This document shows, piece after piece, positions 30,815-42,300 of a stretch of 42,785 nt of DNA. Under the pieces are notes generated by a model, which worked only from the letters and a program-made list of their open reading frames with translations, was not told the origin of the DNA and ran no database searches. The translations under genes were made by a program, and so were the position numbers. Numbering within the stretch: position 1 is the stretch's first letter; each line of letters opens with the position of its first letter. Origin of the DNA: Candidatus Absconditabacterales bacterium (GTDB lineage: Bacteria; Patescibacteriota; Gracilibacteria; Absconditabacterales; Absconditicoccaceae); the NCBI GenBank assembly GCA_937930555.1, contig CALHCH010000037.1:1-42785 (forward strand), in the 5' to 3' direction.

Positions 30815-32329
30815 CTATCTCAAAAAGTGCGTTAATTTCTTTTCTCTGATACCTACGATTCTGATGGTACCAGGGTAGTCGAGTTGTTCCTCTATTTTTG
30901 CTCAGATTTCACCTGTGAGCTCTTCCATTTTTTTGTCATCGATCGTACTAGGATTAAAAAACGCCATAATCTCTCTCCCAGCCGACATAATATATGCTTT
31001 TTCTACTCCATCTACACTCGTGATAAGGTTTTCTAGTGTACCCATTCTTTCTATAAAGATGTCTTTGGTGTCTGATCTCGCTCAGAGTCTAGATGCGGAT
31101 ATAGCATCTGCTGCTGCTACCACAAACGCCTCTGGATACAACATAGGCACGTCAAAATGATGCCCCTCAGCAGTATTTACAATCACATCATGCATCTTAT
31201 GTTTTCTGAGAAACTCTGCACCTGTCCTAGTATGGGCTTCTCCATTTCCTGATTCTATCTTACCGATATCATGCAGGAGCCCAGCTTTTTTGGCTAGATC
31301 AGCATTGAGTCAGAGTTCGTTGGCGAGGAGTTCTGAGAGTTTGGCTACTTCGATACTATGGAGTCGCAAGTTTTGACCATAGCTGTATCTCAAGAAAAAT
31401 TTACCAATCGTTTCCACCACTTCTGGCTTCATCATCGGGAGATTGAGGATCGTGAGTGCCTCCTTCCCTTTTTTCATAAATCTTTCTGGCATGCCTTTTA
31501 GGACCTCTTCATACATCTTTTCGATAAACACTGGATTGATCCTTCCGTCCTTGACGAGCTTATCCATTGTCGCTTTGGCGACAAATCTTTTTTCTGGATC
31601 AAAACTTGAGATCTTGATGGTCATAGGCGTATCGTCGATAGTGACCTCCACACCAGTTGCTTTTTCAAATGCATTAATATTTCTCCCTTCTCTACCGATG
31701 ATCTTCCCTTTCATATCTTCGCTTGGGAGGTCGATGAGACTCACTACATGCTCGTTGAGTCATTCTTGTGCCACTCTTGGGAGTACCTTGGCGATGATTT
31801 GTGCAGCCTCATCTTTTGCTTCTTCTTCCTTGATGCTCTTCCATTTATTCACAAATCTCTTGATCTCCTCTTTGTTTTCTGTCTCGATCTGCTCAAACAA
31901 TTGTTTTTTGGCGTCTTCTGGAGACATACCGCTCAGATCAGACAATATCGTTTTTTCTTTTTCTAACGTTGCGTCTAGTTCTTTTTCTTTTTCCAGGATT
32001 TCTTCTTTTTTCTGGTCTAGTTTTTCTATTCTTTGTTCGAGTTTTTCTTCTTTTTGTCACAGTTTTTCTTCATATTGATCTATCTTTTTTTGTTTATGTT
32101 CTGCTTCTTTTTCTGATTTTGTGACTATCTCCTCAGCTTTTTGGACGATATGGGATGACTTTTTTTCTGCATCGGAGATGATTGTTCTCGCTTCTTGCTC
32201 GAGCTTTCTGATCTCTCACATCAGACCATCTTTTTTGTTTTGCACGTTTTTTTCTGTAGTATTTTTGCCTCCTCGTCGACCTGCACCTGCTCACAGCAGC
32301 AGTCAGATGATGATACTTATGATATCCAT
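30815..32329 (-). CDS. rny: Ribonuclease Y
   Basis: 504 residues, normal length. MDIISIIIGLLLGAGAG is the N-terminal membrane anchor and a long Glu/Lys coiled coil follows to about 150. The KH domain is MKGKIIGREGRNINAFEKAT (about 200). The HD phosphohydrolase domain begins at about 310 with YSYGQNLRLHSIEVAKLSEL, and GLLHDIGKIESGNGEAHTRT plus EGHHFDV give the metal-binding His/Asp set. RNase Y is a membrane-bound endonuclease initiating mRNA decay. ATG start chosen at the anchor. Confidence 0.96.
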
Positions 32330-32700
32330 TGATGATAATTAATGATTAAAAATTGATAAGTAATAATGTATTAGCAATATGTGTTTTGAAATACTAGATA
32401 AACAAAAGTTTCTATACTCTCGTATAGACAATAAAAAACGACAAAAATTCGCCAACCTACTAGTTGGCTATGAGTGTATGTAAATGCAGGCAACTCCTTG
32501 TATATATGTAACTCATAAGGTCGTGATTATTATCTATGTACTGGCAGTGTAGGGATGTGATGTGGGTATGCAAGTGGTGAGGTATATAGAATAGTCTATG
32601 AGTTTTGACAAATAATAATCTAGTGTATATACTTATATTGTATTGTGATTTTATATATGACTCATTATATGAAGTTTTTTGAAAAGCTCAGATCATTGTG
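32330..32700. other. Intergenic region with stacked hairpins upstream of the WG-repeat gene
   Basis: 371 bases, no credible gene. It contains CTATAC-tctc-GTATAG (32412-32427), a perfect GCCAAC/GTTGGC hairpin (32451-32468), and TATGAGT pairing with ACTCATA across about 35 bases (32469-32517). These stack head to tail and could form a structured RNA or leader. The short ATG at 32669 is discussed with the next gene. Confidence 0.45.
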
Positions 32701-35004
32701 ATGATCAGAAGTCTCACGCCTCCCCCCCCATATCTATATACACAACTAAATCTTCAAAATGCACTGGAGGATAGTTTGCAATCACTAGAAGATCTCGAGA
32801 TAGTGGATGCTATACGAGATATGAGAGCACTAGTACAGATAGAACAAGATCAGATGAGACTATGAGATAGACTATCTCAAATCAAAGAGTATATCTTGAG
32901 TAAACTTGTTGCTGTTATGGCTACTTTTGTCATTAATCAGGATCAAGAGGGTATTGATTTTATTCTAAAAAAGTTTGGGTACGATACAGACAACAATACA
33001 TTGAATAAAAGTATCTATGATATCTATGAGTCTCTTACAAGTCTAGAATGAGAAAATTATACACAAGATGCTATATATGAGGAGATTAGAAAAAAACTCA
33101 AAGAAGATGAGATATTGGGCAAAAAAGAGATACTAGAACAGCAGATACAGGAACAAGTGCAAAAATACGGTAGATCATTGGAGCAATATCGCCTACTAGC
33201 CAAAAATCTAGATACATGCATGACGCCAGCACAGTACGCACAAGATCTCAAAGAATCCCTCAAGTCAACAAAATGAGATATGAACACATGACAACAATTG
33301 TTGGCTATGGATGTACAAGATAAGATACTTGAGTATCAAAACACTCGAGAGCAAAAGAAAGAAAAATTGAATGTATTGCGTACTGAATTACTCCAATGAC
33401 GAAAATCTTTGGAAAAGATAAAATTTGCCGAACAAGAAGAAAAAGCTCAAGAGATGCTGGTGGATTTGCAGTCCAAGAGTTTAGATACACTACATCCATT
33501 GACCAACGAAGATTGCCTGGAAGTTATACAATATCTCGAACAACGAGCAAAAGATATAGTCTGACTCAGACAACAATTGAAAATCAATTCATCTCTCAGT
33601 GTAGATCTCAGTGCTCCCAAGGAGGCCTGAAAGATGTCTCGACCATATATGATACAGGCATATGAGATACACGCAGATATGCTTACAAAGCAAGAACATC
33701 GTACCCTATGAGTCGATGTAAAATATGTAAGTGATCTAACTCCTTATCTAGATCAAGAGATCCAAAAACTAGGTGATGATATTAAGATATTTGATGATCT
33801 ACTGGAAAGAGAAAAGCATCACTTTTTTGATGCATGATACGCTCACCCAAAACAAGTAGAAATTGTTTTTTTGGTACACAAACATAAGGAAACACTGGAA
33901 AAGATAAGAATACTCAATAGGTGTATGCAGCATGATAAACGTAAATTGGCACATATACATATACTAATGGATGAGTATGCTGGCAAAAAAAGCCCTCTGA
34001 GTAGATTTTGTTTACTACATAGTGCTGATTATATTTTTGATCTAGAAGAGCAAAAAACTGTAGTGGTAAAGTGAGATAAATTTTATGAATTGCAGTGACA
34101 GATGCCTCATGTAGATCACAATCTCAATGCGGTAGGACTCTACAATAAATATATCGACATACGTCTCATCCCAATCACTCAAGATCATATACTGTATCAA
34201 GATCTACGAAACCCAAACTCCAAGCTTACTCATATGGTGCAACAAAGTCAGAAGGATAAGAAGTATAATGATAAGCTATCTATCGAACAACAATATGATA
34301 TCCTGCTACAAGATAGCCTATATCTCTATAGCACCCAAAGTCATGAGATACAAAAAACGTCTCAACATCCTAGTTGACACATCCTATCAAATAAATTGCT
34401 GTCATATGGTTGAGATAGATATCTCACTTCTACATGAGAAGATGTCTTTGAAAAATCTTTTGTATTTGCATGAAAATTTGACGGATCTATAGCTAAGGTG
34501 AAAGATGAATGACAGTACTTGATGGATAGAGATGGTCTCAATATGCTTGAAGGCGAGTATACAGACATGGGTGAGTATGTAGAATGATATCTCGCTGTAC
34601 AATGACCTGAAGGTCGACATTTTCTAGATGAAACAGGTAAAAGAAGCTTTGATGATAGAAATTTTAATGAAATTATGGAAAAGAAATTTTCGGAGTGATT
34701 TGCAGCTGTCAAAAAAAGAAAGAAGTGGTTTTATATCAACTATCGCTGAGAAAATGCATTTGTAGACAAAGGATGAGAGAATAAGATCTATGATTATGCA
34801 TATCCTTTTTCGGAATGACTAGCTGTGGTGAAAAAATGAGATACATACATTATCATCGACAGACAATGAAAACAGATGTTTGGTAAAACCTTTTTTAGCA
34901 TTGAACATCCTTATCAATTTGTGGATTGAAAACTAAGAGTGCAATCCAAGAAAGGTAGAGATCGGAGAGAGGTAGATACCAAAGGAAATTTGATTGATGT
35001 CTAG
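32701..35004 (+). CDS. Coiled-coil protein with C-terminal WG-like repeats
   Basis: 767 residues from ATG 32701. Residues about 20-550 are helical and Gln/Glu/Lys-rich with long coiled-coil predictions by eye (KKEILEQQIQEQVQKYGRSL region). The C-terminal 200 residues contain MLEGEYTDMGEYVEGYLAVQ, KFSEGFAAVKKRKKWFYINY, PFSEGLAVVKKGDTYIIIDR and a QGKQMFG end, a WG-type beta-repeat (eGlAvVkk...yIId..G). Function unknown. Reading from the preceding ATG 32669 yields MKFFEKLRSLGGSEVSRLPP and is cut off by a C8 tract (32722-32729); one extra C would join it to this frame. The true N-terminus is therefore uncertain. Confidence 0.78.
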
Positions 35005-35017
35005 TCATAGAGAGTTT

Positions 35018-35150
35018 CTATTACAGTATATCGATTATAAAATTGAACTATATATTGTACCTCACGAGACTGTGAAACAGTAGTTTATATGATATAATTA
35101 CGTTTATATACTACGTAGTAAATATATCTACATTTAAAGTCTATTTACTA
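35018..35150. repeat. 133-bp inverted repeat, copy B
   Basis: Reverse-complement partner of 29788-29920, about 89 % identical by eye with no gaps. It starts 14 bases after the WG-protein stop. The pair encloses the lgt-like, rny and WG genes (5.1 kb). Confidence 0.9.
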
Positions 35151-35175
35151 TACTTGCATCATCACATTCACTCAC

Positions 35176-35255
35176 TGCAAGTAATCATCATATATCGTAC
35201 CACATCTCTGTATATGTACTATATAAGCTGTATATGATAACGTGCATTACTTGCA
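35176..35255. repeat. Inverted repeat flanking a stem-loop, TGCAAGTAAT/ATTACTTGCA
   Basis: Perfect 10-base arms at 35176-35185 and 35246-35255, with further imperfect pairing (TCATATATCGTAC against GTATATGATA) inside. A long hairpin is possible. It lies in the 35005-35293 gap, which has no gene. Confidence 0.55.
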
Positions 35256-35293
35256 CTACTACTTGCATTGGTGATATATCGCTATCTTGATCA

Positions 35294-36304
35294 CTATATC
35301 GTGGGTGTGTATCTATGCATATTTAGGAGATAGTTTTGGACATATAGCTCAGCCATCAGTGATGGATCGTTGAGTTCGTATATGGCTAGGATTGCGTTGA
35401 TATATGGCCTTTTTTCTGCCTGCAAAAACGATATGAGTGGGAGCGCATGTTTGACCAAAGGAAGGTTGCAAGATAGTCTGGATGTCCTTTTGTTGACGTC
35501 CATAAATAGTTGAAAATATGACAAAAACACAAGCATAAATAAGCTTTGCTCAAAAGGATTTTGAATTTCTTTAAATTTGATCCAAAAAAGCTCCAATTCT
35601 TGTTGGAGTTGATGAGCATTGTCTAGTGGTGTATACGTGGATCATCCTATCTGTACAGGACTGTTTCTAATTATTCAGACATATTGTTGTTGGAGTAGTC
35701 ATGTGGCTAGGAGTGTATGTATTTCTTGGATGGTTTTGTCGGTATATGGTATATCGTTTTTGTGATGCAGTATGTAGTTGATTGTTTTTTTGTGATTGAG
35801 GATCATTGTGGTTTCCTCTTTAGATTTTCATTTTGCTGATTCGTTGTACTTGATGAGCACTTCGGTATCGAGATAACTATAGGTGTTTCACTCTAGTCAG
35901 CTGGATGCATAGCTGATATCTATCAGTATATTTTCAATTATTCTTTGATTTTTTTCGAGATAGGTTGTGTCTAGTGTTATAGATTGTGTTGCTTCATCCA
36001 GCATATGTATATGCTCTGTATGCAAAAATCTATTTTTGGGTCAGTATGACCTAAGAAAATCAAAATTGTATACAGCGGCTTTTCTCTCAAAAAAAGGTGT
36101 ATTGATATACATCAATGGATCTAGGGTCAGGGTATATATTCATTTTCTTATTTCTACGATTTTTTCTCTTTGGATCAGCGTCTCTAGATCTCTCCAGAGA
36201 GTAGTCCTACTCACCACAAAAGTATCTCTGATTGTAGCCAGAGAGCTTTCTCATTTTTCTTTGAGTAGTGCAAGTATTTGTTCATGCCTTTCAGTTTTAT
36301 TCAT
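35294..36304 (-). CDS. HTH-Fic family protein with Gln in place of the catalytic His
   Basis: 336 residues. MNKTERHEQILALLKEKGES and VVSRTTLWRDLETLIQ form an N-terminal winged helix. YASSGLEGNTYS carries an SxxxEGN-type inhibitory motif. The Fic active-site region is YFQLFMDVNKRTSRLSCNLP, where the H of HPFxxGNGR is Q (aligned from NKR), G is V and the second G is K. A subfamily with DVNKRTSR is known to me from memory and also has Gln there, so AMPylation is unlikely by the classical route. Upstream lie repeated operator-like sequences. Confidence 0.85.
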
Positions 36305-36322
36305 ATTTGAATATTATATGAT

Positions 36323-36400
36323 AAATTGTTTCATAAATTATACAAATTGTTTCATATTTTGCAACATATATTGTGTATATATGATATATTTGAAACAAAT
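36323..36400. promoter_or_regulatory. Operator-like repeats upstream of the HTH-Fic gene
   Basis: AAATTGTTTCATA occurs at 36323-36335 and again at 36344-36356, start to start 21 bp (two helical turns). A similar site in inverse orientation (TTTGAAACAAATTG) lies at about 36390-36402. Position upstream of a minus-strand HTH protein fits autoregulation. Confidence 0.55.
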
Positions 36401-36792
36401 TGTTCGAAAAAATATCTAATAGATCTGATTTTCCTACTTTATGGCTTTTTGGATTATAGAAAAAATCACTAAGTCAATACCAATCCTTCTCCTCAACTTG
36501 AAAGTATGGGTCAAGTCAATACTGTAATTACTTGCGAGAAATTCAAGAATTAAATAATTTTTGATCTACAAACTCCATTAGATAGATTCTAGGAATTTGT
36601 GTAAAAACAGCGCTAATAAATCATTTCTCAATCTTGCGTGATATTATTTATATATATGTATAGTAAGACCATACGAGAAAATCAGACTTGACCGTGAATA
36701 ATTTATTAGTAAGCTCATAATATTGTATTTTTGAAGTTTTTGTGACAACCGATCACTTTATACCTCAAACTTTAGACCTTATACCTCATATT
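36401..36792. other. Intergenic region before gyrA, no gene identified
   Basis: About 390 A/T-rich bases. A 28-codon ORF at 36441 has no support. TTGACC near 36687 could be a -35 element, but I cannot find a -10 at a proper distance. The gyrA start is taken as the ATG of MPKKKKQ rather than the upstream GTG. Confidence 0.4.
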
Positions 36793-39318
36793 ATGCCAAA
36801 AAAGAAAAAACAAGTAGCAGCTGCAGACCAGGCAGCAACCGCTGATTTTACCAATGAAGAGCTGATCCTGAGACCAGTGGAGGAGGAGATCACGCAGTCG
36901 TATATCGACTATGCGATGTCTGTGATCGTGTCTCGCGCACTCCCAGATGTGAGAGATGGACTCAAGCCAGTGATCAGACGTATCCTGGTGACGATGAACG
37001 ATATGAACCTCACCGCAGGGTCCAAGTACAAAAAATCTATGGGTGTGGTAGGTCAGGCACTTAGAGATTATCATCCACATGGTGATACATCTGTGTATGA
37101 TGCTATGGTGAGACTGGCACAGCCGTTTTCTATGAGATATCCATTGGTGGATGGGCAGGGTAACTTCTGATCTGTAGATGGAGATGGAGCTGCTGCAGCT
37201 AGATATACTGAGGCTAGGATGACCAAACTCGCTGAGGAGATGCTCCAGGATATCAAGCAAGATACCGTAGACTGGAGACCCAACTACGACCAATCGCGTG
37301 AAGAGCCAATCTCTCTCCCGACCAAATTCCCAGCTAGTCTGTGCAATGGGACGATGGGTATTGCTGTAGGTATGGCGACCAATATGCCACCTCATAACCT
37401 CACGGAGGTGATAGATGCATGTCTAGAGTATATCGACGATCTAGAAGTATCGTTGGATGATATTATGAAACATATCAAAGGACCAGATTTTCCTACTGGA
37501 GGGATCATCTATGATTCTGCAAATATCAGAGAAGTATATGCCAAGGGTCGTGGTGGTATCACTATGCGTGGAGTAGTGAGTTTTGAGCAAAATGCAAAAA
37601 AACAGGATGTGATCGTACTATCAGAACTCCCGTATCAAGTAAACAAAGCGAATCTCGTAGCCAAAATCGGAGAACTAGCAAACGAAAAAAAGATAGATGG
37701 TATCGTCGATATCACTGATGAGTCATCCAACAATGAGATGAGAGTGACTATCACCCTCAAAAAATGAATAGACAAAGACAATATCCTCATCAGACTCTAC
37801 AAATACACCGACCTCCAGTGCAACTTCAATGTAAACAATGTCGCATTGATAGAAAAAGGTAAACAACCAAAAGCACTCAATATCAGAGATATGATTATTG
37901 AGTTTGTGGATTATAGAAGAGAGGTGGTGACGAGGAGATCACAGTTTCAGCTGGACAAGGCTGAGAGTAGACTCCATATACTCGAATGACTAAAAAAAGC
38001 TACCGATATCCTAGATGAAGTAATCGCTACGATCAGAGCTTCTGAGACCAGAGAAGAAGCCAAACAAGCACTGATGAAGTCGTTTGATTTTTCTGATGAG
38101 CAGGCAGAGTATATATTGATGCTTAGACTCCAGACGCTGGTAGGTCTAGAAATCAAAAAGATCCTAGACGAAATAGCTGACAAAGAAGCTGAGATAGCAT
38201 ATCTAGAATGACTCCTCAAAGACAGCAAAAAACTAGATGGTGTCGTGATCGATGAGCTCAACTATATGAAAGACACCTATGGTGATGAGAGAAGAACCAA
38301 GCTTTCCAATAATATCGAGGAGATCTACTCACTCAACGCAAGTATGAAAAACTTGAAGAAACTAGACGAACTCATCCAAGAGCCAGTATTGGTATGGATC
38401 GGATCTGACTATATGATGAAGGTATTGTATCAGTCTAGAGTGATGAATCTCCCAGATGATACGTGGACATTTACTAGTACGCACAACCAAGACAAGGTGA
38501 TCGTGATCTCTAGTCAGGGTGAACTCGTGGTAGAGAGACTCAAGGATCTAGGTAAATTTACCACCCAAAGCGATCCTATGGATCCTGCTAAGCACTACAA
38601 ACTCAAGGGAGATCTAGTCTTTTCGGAGACAGCCGCATTCGATTTTGATCATCTTTTGATATTGTCCAACCAAAACAACGTCAAGAAAGTAAGCAAAGAA
38701 CTCTTATTTAAGATGAAGAAGTTTCCTACGACCTGTATGGGTCTGGGAGATGGTGAGCAGGTGATCAAGGTGCTCCCTGTCAAAGAAGACGACAAGATCG
38801 GTGTGATATCTGAGCAAGGTCAGATCCTTCTATACGAATCATCTCAGGTCAGAGCAATGGGCAAGACTGCCAACTGAGTGAAGGCTATCGATCTAGAGGA
38901 CGGTGATATCGTCTCTGATGTGTTTGTGTATCGTGATGAGCCGTTTATATTTATGCACTCTGAGTCCCAAGGCAAGCTCGTAGCTGTAGAAGACATCAAC
39001 GAGCTCCGTAGAGGTAAGATGAAAAGAGGTCAGTCAGGTAGACAAGTCGCTACACTCAAAAAATGACAAAAAATATCTGGTGCGATCGCTATCACCGAGT
39101 GAGGCGTCAATATCAAGCTCGCGTCAGGCAGGATAGACAAATTTGACTCAGAAAAAATGGATCTCAAGATGCCAGATGATGGACTAACCAAGCTCACCAA
39201 CTGATCTATCATCAAGATGTGGAGATGACGAGAAGAAAAAGAAGAGAGAAAAGATGGAGAGGTGAAGTTGGATAATACTGACAAGAAGTTTAAGAATAAG
39301 GGTAAGAAGAAAGAGTAG
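36793..39318 (+). CDS. gyrA: DNA gyrase (or topoisomerase IV) subunit A
   Basis: 841 residues. [20 protein letters not shown] is the family start and [20 protein letters not shown] follows. The quinolone-resistance region reads [20 protein letters not shown] (Thr at the Ser83 position). [20 protein letters not shown] carries the catalytic Tyr in AARYTEARM; its NF-G is UGA. The C-terminal beta-pinwheel has [32 protein letters not shown] and [15 protein letters not shown] but no QRRGGKG GyrA-box that I can see, so topoisomerase IV ParC remains an alternative. The end is Lys-rich. A terminator follows. Confidence 0.93.
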
Positions 39319-39341
39319 TATAGTGATTTGGAGTATATAAA

Positions 39342-39372
39342 AACCTCTCAGCTGTGAGCTGGGAGGTTTTTT
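39342..39372. terminator. Bidirectional terminator between gyrA and the giant minus-strand gene
   Basis: AACCTCTCAGCT / AGCTGGGAGGTT hairpin (one G-T pair) with T-run after it and A/T-run before it. Confidence 0.9.
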
Positions 39373-39379
39373 GTTAAAT

Positions 39380-42300
39380 TTAATCGTTAATTCATTTCTT
39401 TTTATTGAAAGGATTTATTTTTTTGATAACTTCTCCAACTTTCCTCTTCTCTCCCACTTCTTCTATTGATGTAGGTATTAAAAAATTGTCTATCGTGTAT
39501 CATTCTTTTACAGATATTCATAATTCGTCCGCCTCCTTGATCTGCTCTTCAGTCCACTTTCAAGTCAATAATCCTTCGTAGTTTTTTTCCATAAATACTG
39601 TTGCATCCAATTCTTCAGTTGAACCTTCTGTCTCCATTAGCCCTCTCCTTCTATCAAATTCCTCAAAGAGTTTTGGCATCTTGTTTACTACGTTTGTAAT
39701 ATCTACTTCATCAGATTCTGTATCAAGACTTATCATATAGCTTGTTTTTTCTCATCTATTAAGATCAAACTCTACGAGCTTATTTGTTTCATCGTAATTA
39801 TATCATATCTCAAAAGTTCTAATTTTATCTTCACCACTATCTGGCAGTATTCTTATCTCATTGTTACCATCTGGATAGTGTATAAGTATATTATTGATTC
39901 GATCTAATTGTGTTTTTTGATTTAGCCCTTTCTCATCTAATCAAAGTTTTTGCATCCATAGGGTGTGTCAATCAATATCTAAATTATCTTTTTGTTTTTC
40001 TTCATCTACTCATTTGAGTTTGGCGATTTCGTCATCAGAATAATATAGTGTATTTCCATCTCAAAATCTAACTTTGTATACAGGTAGACCTTCTTCTACC
40101 TCACTCATGTCCAACATACCGTTTTTTACAGATATGGTGTTTTTTTGGTTATCTCACATTATTTCTTCTAATTGTTCATTTATTTCAGTTGATGTTCATA
40201 TTCACTTATCAGTACCCTGTACTCTTGATGTTAATACTCACTTTAGTAGTGATCTTATTTTATCTTTGGAAGTTACTCATTTTGGATCATCCTCTCTGAG
40301 GATATCCATTGTATTTTCCAAAGATCAGTCTTTTAGATCTTGCACCAACTTTAGTTGCTCGGTATCATCTCATTTTGTGAGTATGTTGCGATATTTTCCT
40401 GCAAAACTAAGATGTTTATTATTATCAATTTCATTTCAAAGACTAGTAATAGATAGAGCGTCGATCTTTCACTTGTTGATATTATCTTTAAGTATTTCAG
40501 ATTTATTTGGATTTATTTTTCCATCTTTTAGATAAATTTCGTCTATATTTTTGATAAGTATAATTTCATCTATTTTATTTCAATCTTTGTCTTGTGAGGG
40601 TATCGTATAGCTAGGGTATTCATTTAGTATTGTGTCTAGTCTAGAGGTGAGGCTATCCATACTATCTATGCCAGTTAATGCCTCAGCGCTTCTGGTATTT
40701 GCATCTATATCCTCATCAAATTGTGCAGTTTCCTGAATCTTTTTTAGACCATCTTCAAGATTTATATCTGGATTTTGCAGAGTAGTTATTAGTAGATTAT
40801 TTATTGAGTTAGGATTTTTGTCTATATATGTTTTGAGTGCGTCTTTGTCTCATATGGCGCTAGTGAGTCATGGTATTAGTTCTCCAGTTTCTAGTAGATT
40901 GCTAGCTGTCTGGTCCAATACATCGATCAGCCATGTCGAGATATCTTCTTTATTTTCATTGATAAATTTCATTACTGTTTGCTTATCTCATGTATTCTCT
41001 TTTATTGTTTTCAATAGTGATTTAGCAACATCTGGAGCATCTTGATGATTTGGACTCAATTTATTGTTTTTATCTACAAATATCTTATTCACTCACTTTT
41101 GCACGCTACTAAATCTATTGCTTATAGAATCTATGCTTTCACTACCTCTGATCTGAGTGATTTCATCGGTAGTGAGTGATGCGATTTGTCCAAATATTTT
41201 TGGATCTATAAGATCTCCTGCTTTGTAGTCTTTGATGCCAAATTTTTCTCATATTGTTATCTCTTTTGTTTTTTTGTCTTCTTTGACGGTTATTTTCTTG
41301 GAAAGAAGTATATTGAGTCACGTAGAGATATCATTCCCGTTCATTTCTCACTCTTTTTTGGTCATTGCCTTGAGTACATAGAGATTATTCATCATCAGGT
41401 CTGTTGCTTTCGCAAATTTTATTCATTTTTTGTCATTGTTTGCTTTTGCTGTCTCCGCATCTGCTCCAGTCACAAACTTAAATTCTTCTCATTGTTCAAA
41501 ATTTAGAGCCTTGAAGCTTTCATTATTTTTTTTGGTGATTTTTTTGACTTCATTTGCTGTGACAGTATTTAGCTTTTTGACCTGCTCTTTGCTCAATTTT
41601 CCAAAATTGAATAATCACTCAATTCCAAATAGCTTCATCATATCTTCTACTAAGTTTATTATTTTTTGGTACATCTCAGATCCTAGAAGTTTTTTGACAA
41701 CTCACAATTTTTCGTCATCCACAAGTCATCAGAGTAGTTGTTTTGCGAGCTCATCAGTTTGTGTATTACTTTTTGCTTTCTCTAGGGTTTGTTTTTCTTG
41801 AGTGAGTGTGTTTAGTTCATCAGTTGTTTTTTTTATGAGTTCTTCTTGTTTTATTATTTCTCACTCTTTATTTGCTATTTTAGTTTTGATTACATCGATA
41901 CTGGTAGCATCAGTAGTCTCATCCAGACCCTCCAATTTTTTATTTAGATCCTCAAGATCTTTTTCCATTGTTTCTAAATCTATTTTAGTCTCTTCGAGAT
42001 TTCCTTTCTTTGTTGATATCTCACCTTCTTTTTCAGCTATTTGTTTTTCCAACTTTTCAGTCGCTGTTGAAGCTTCTATTTTTTTTGATTCACTTTCGGG
42101 TTTTGTTGCATTAGGGGTTTTATTAGGTGTTTCAGTTTTTGTCGGAGTTGGTGTCTGTGTTTCTTCGTCTTGACCCATTTCTTTTAGAGACAATGCACCA
42201 TCTTCACCGACCTCTACTTTTAGTTTTCAGTTTTTTACATTATCTTCTGTAGCTATGATTTGATTATTTTCGGCTTCAGTTCATTTGTCTACTACTGTGG

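Noticed and set aside
31443-32342. Ser/Phe-rich plus-strand ORFs opposite rny
   Set aside because: Antisense of the Lys/Glu coiled coil; RNase Y motifs lie on the minus strand.
36441-36527. 28-codon ORF (MAFWIIEKITKSIPILLLNL...)
   Set aside because: No ribosome-binding site, no recognisable pattern and an A/T-rich gap where such ORFs occur by chance.
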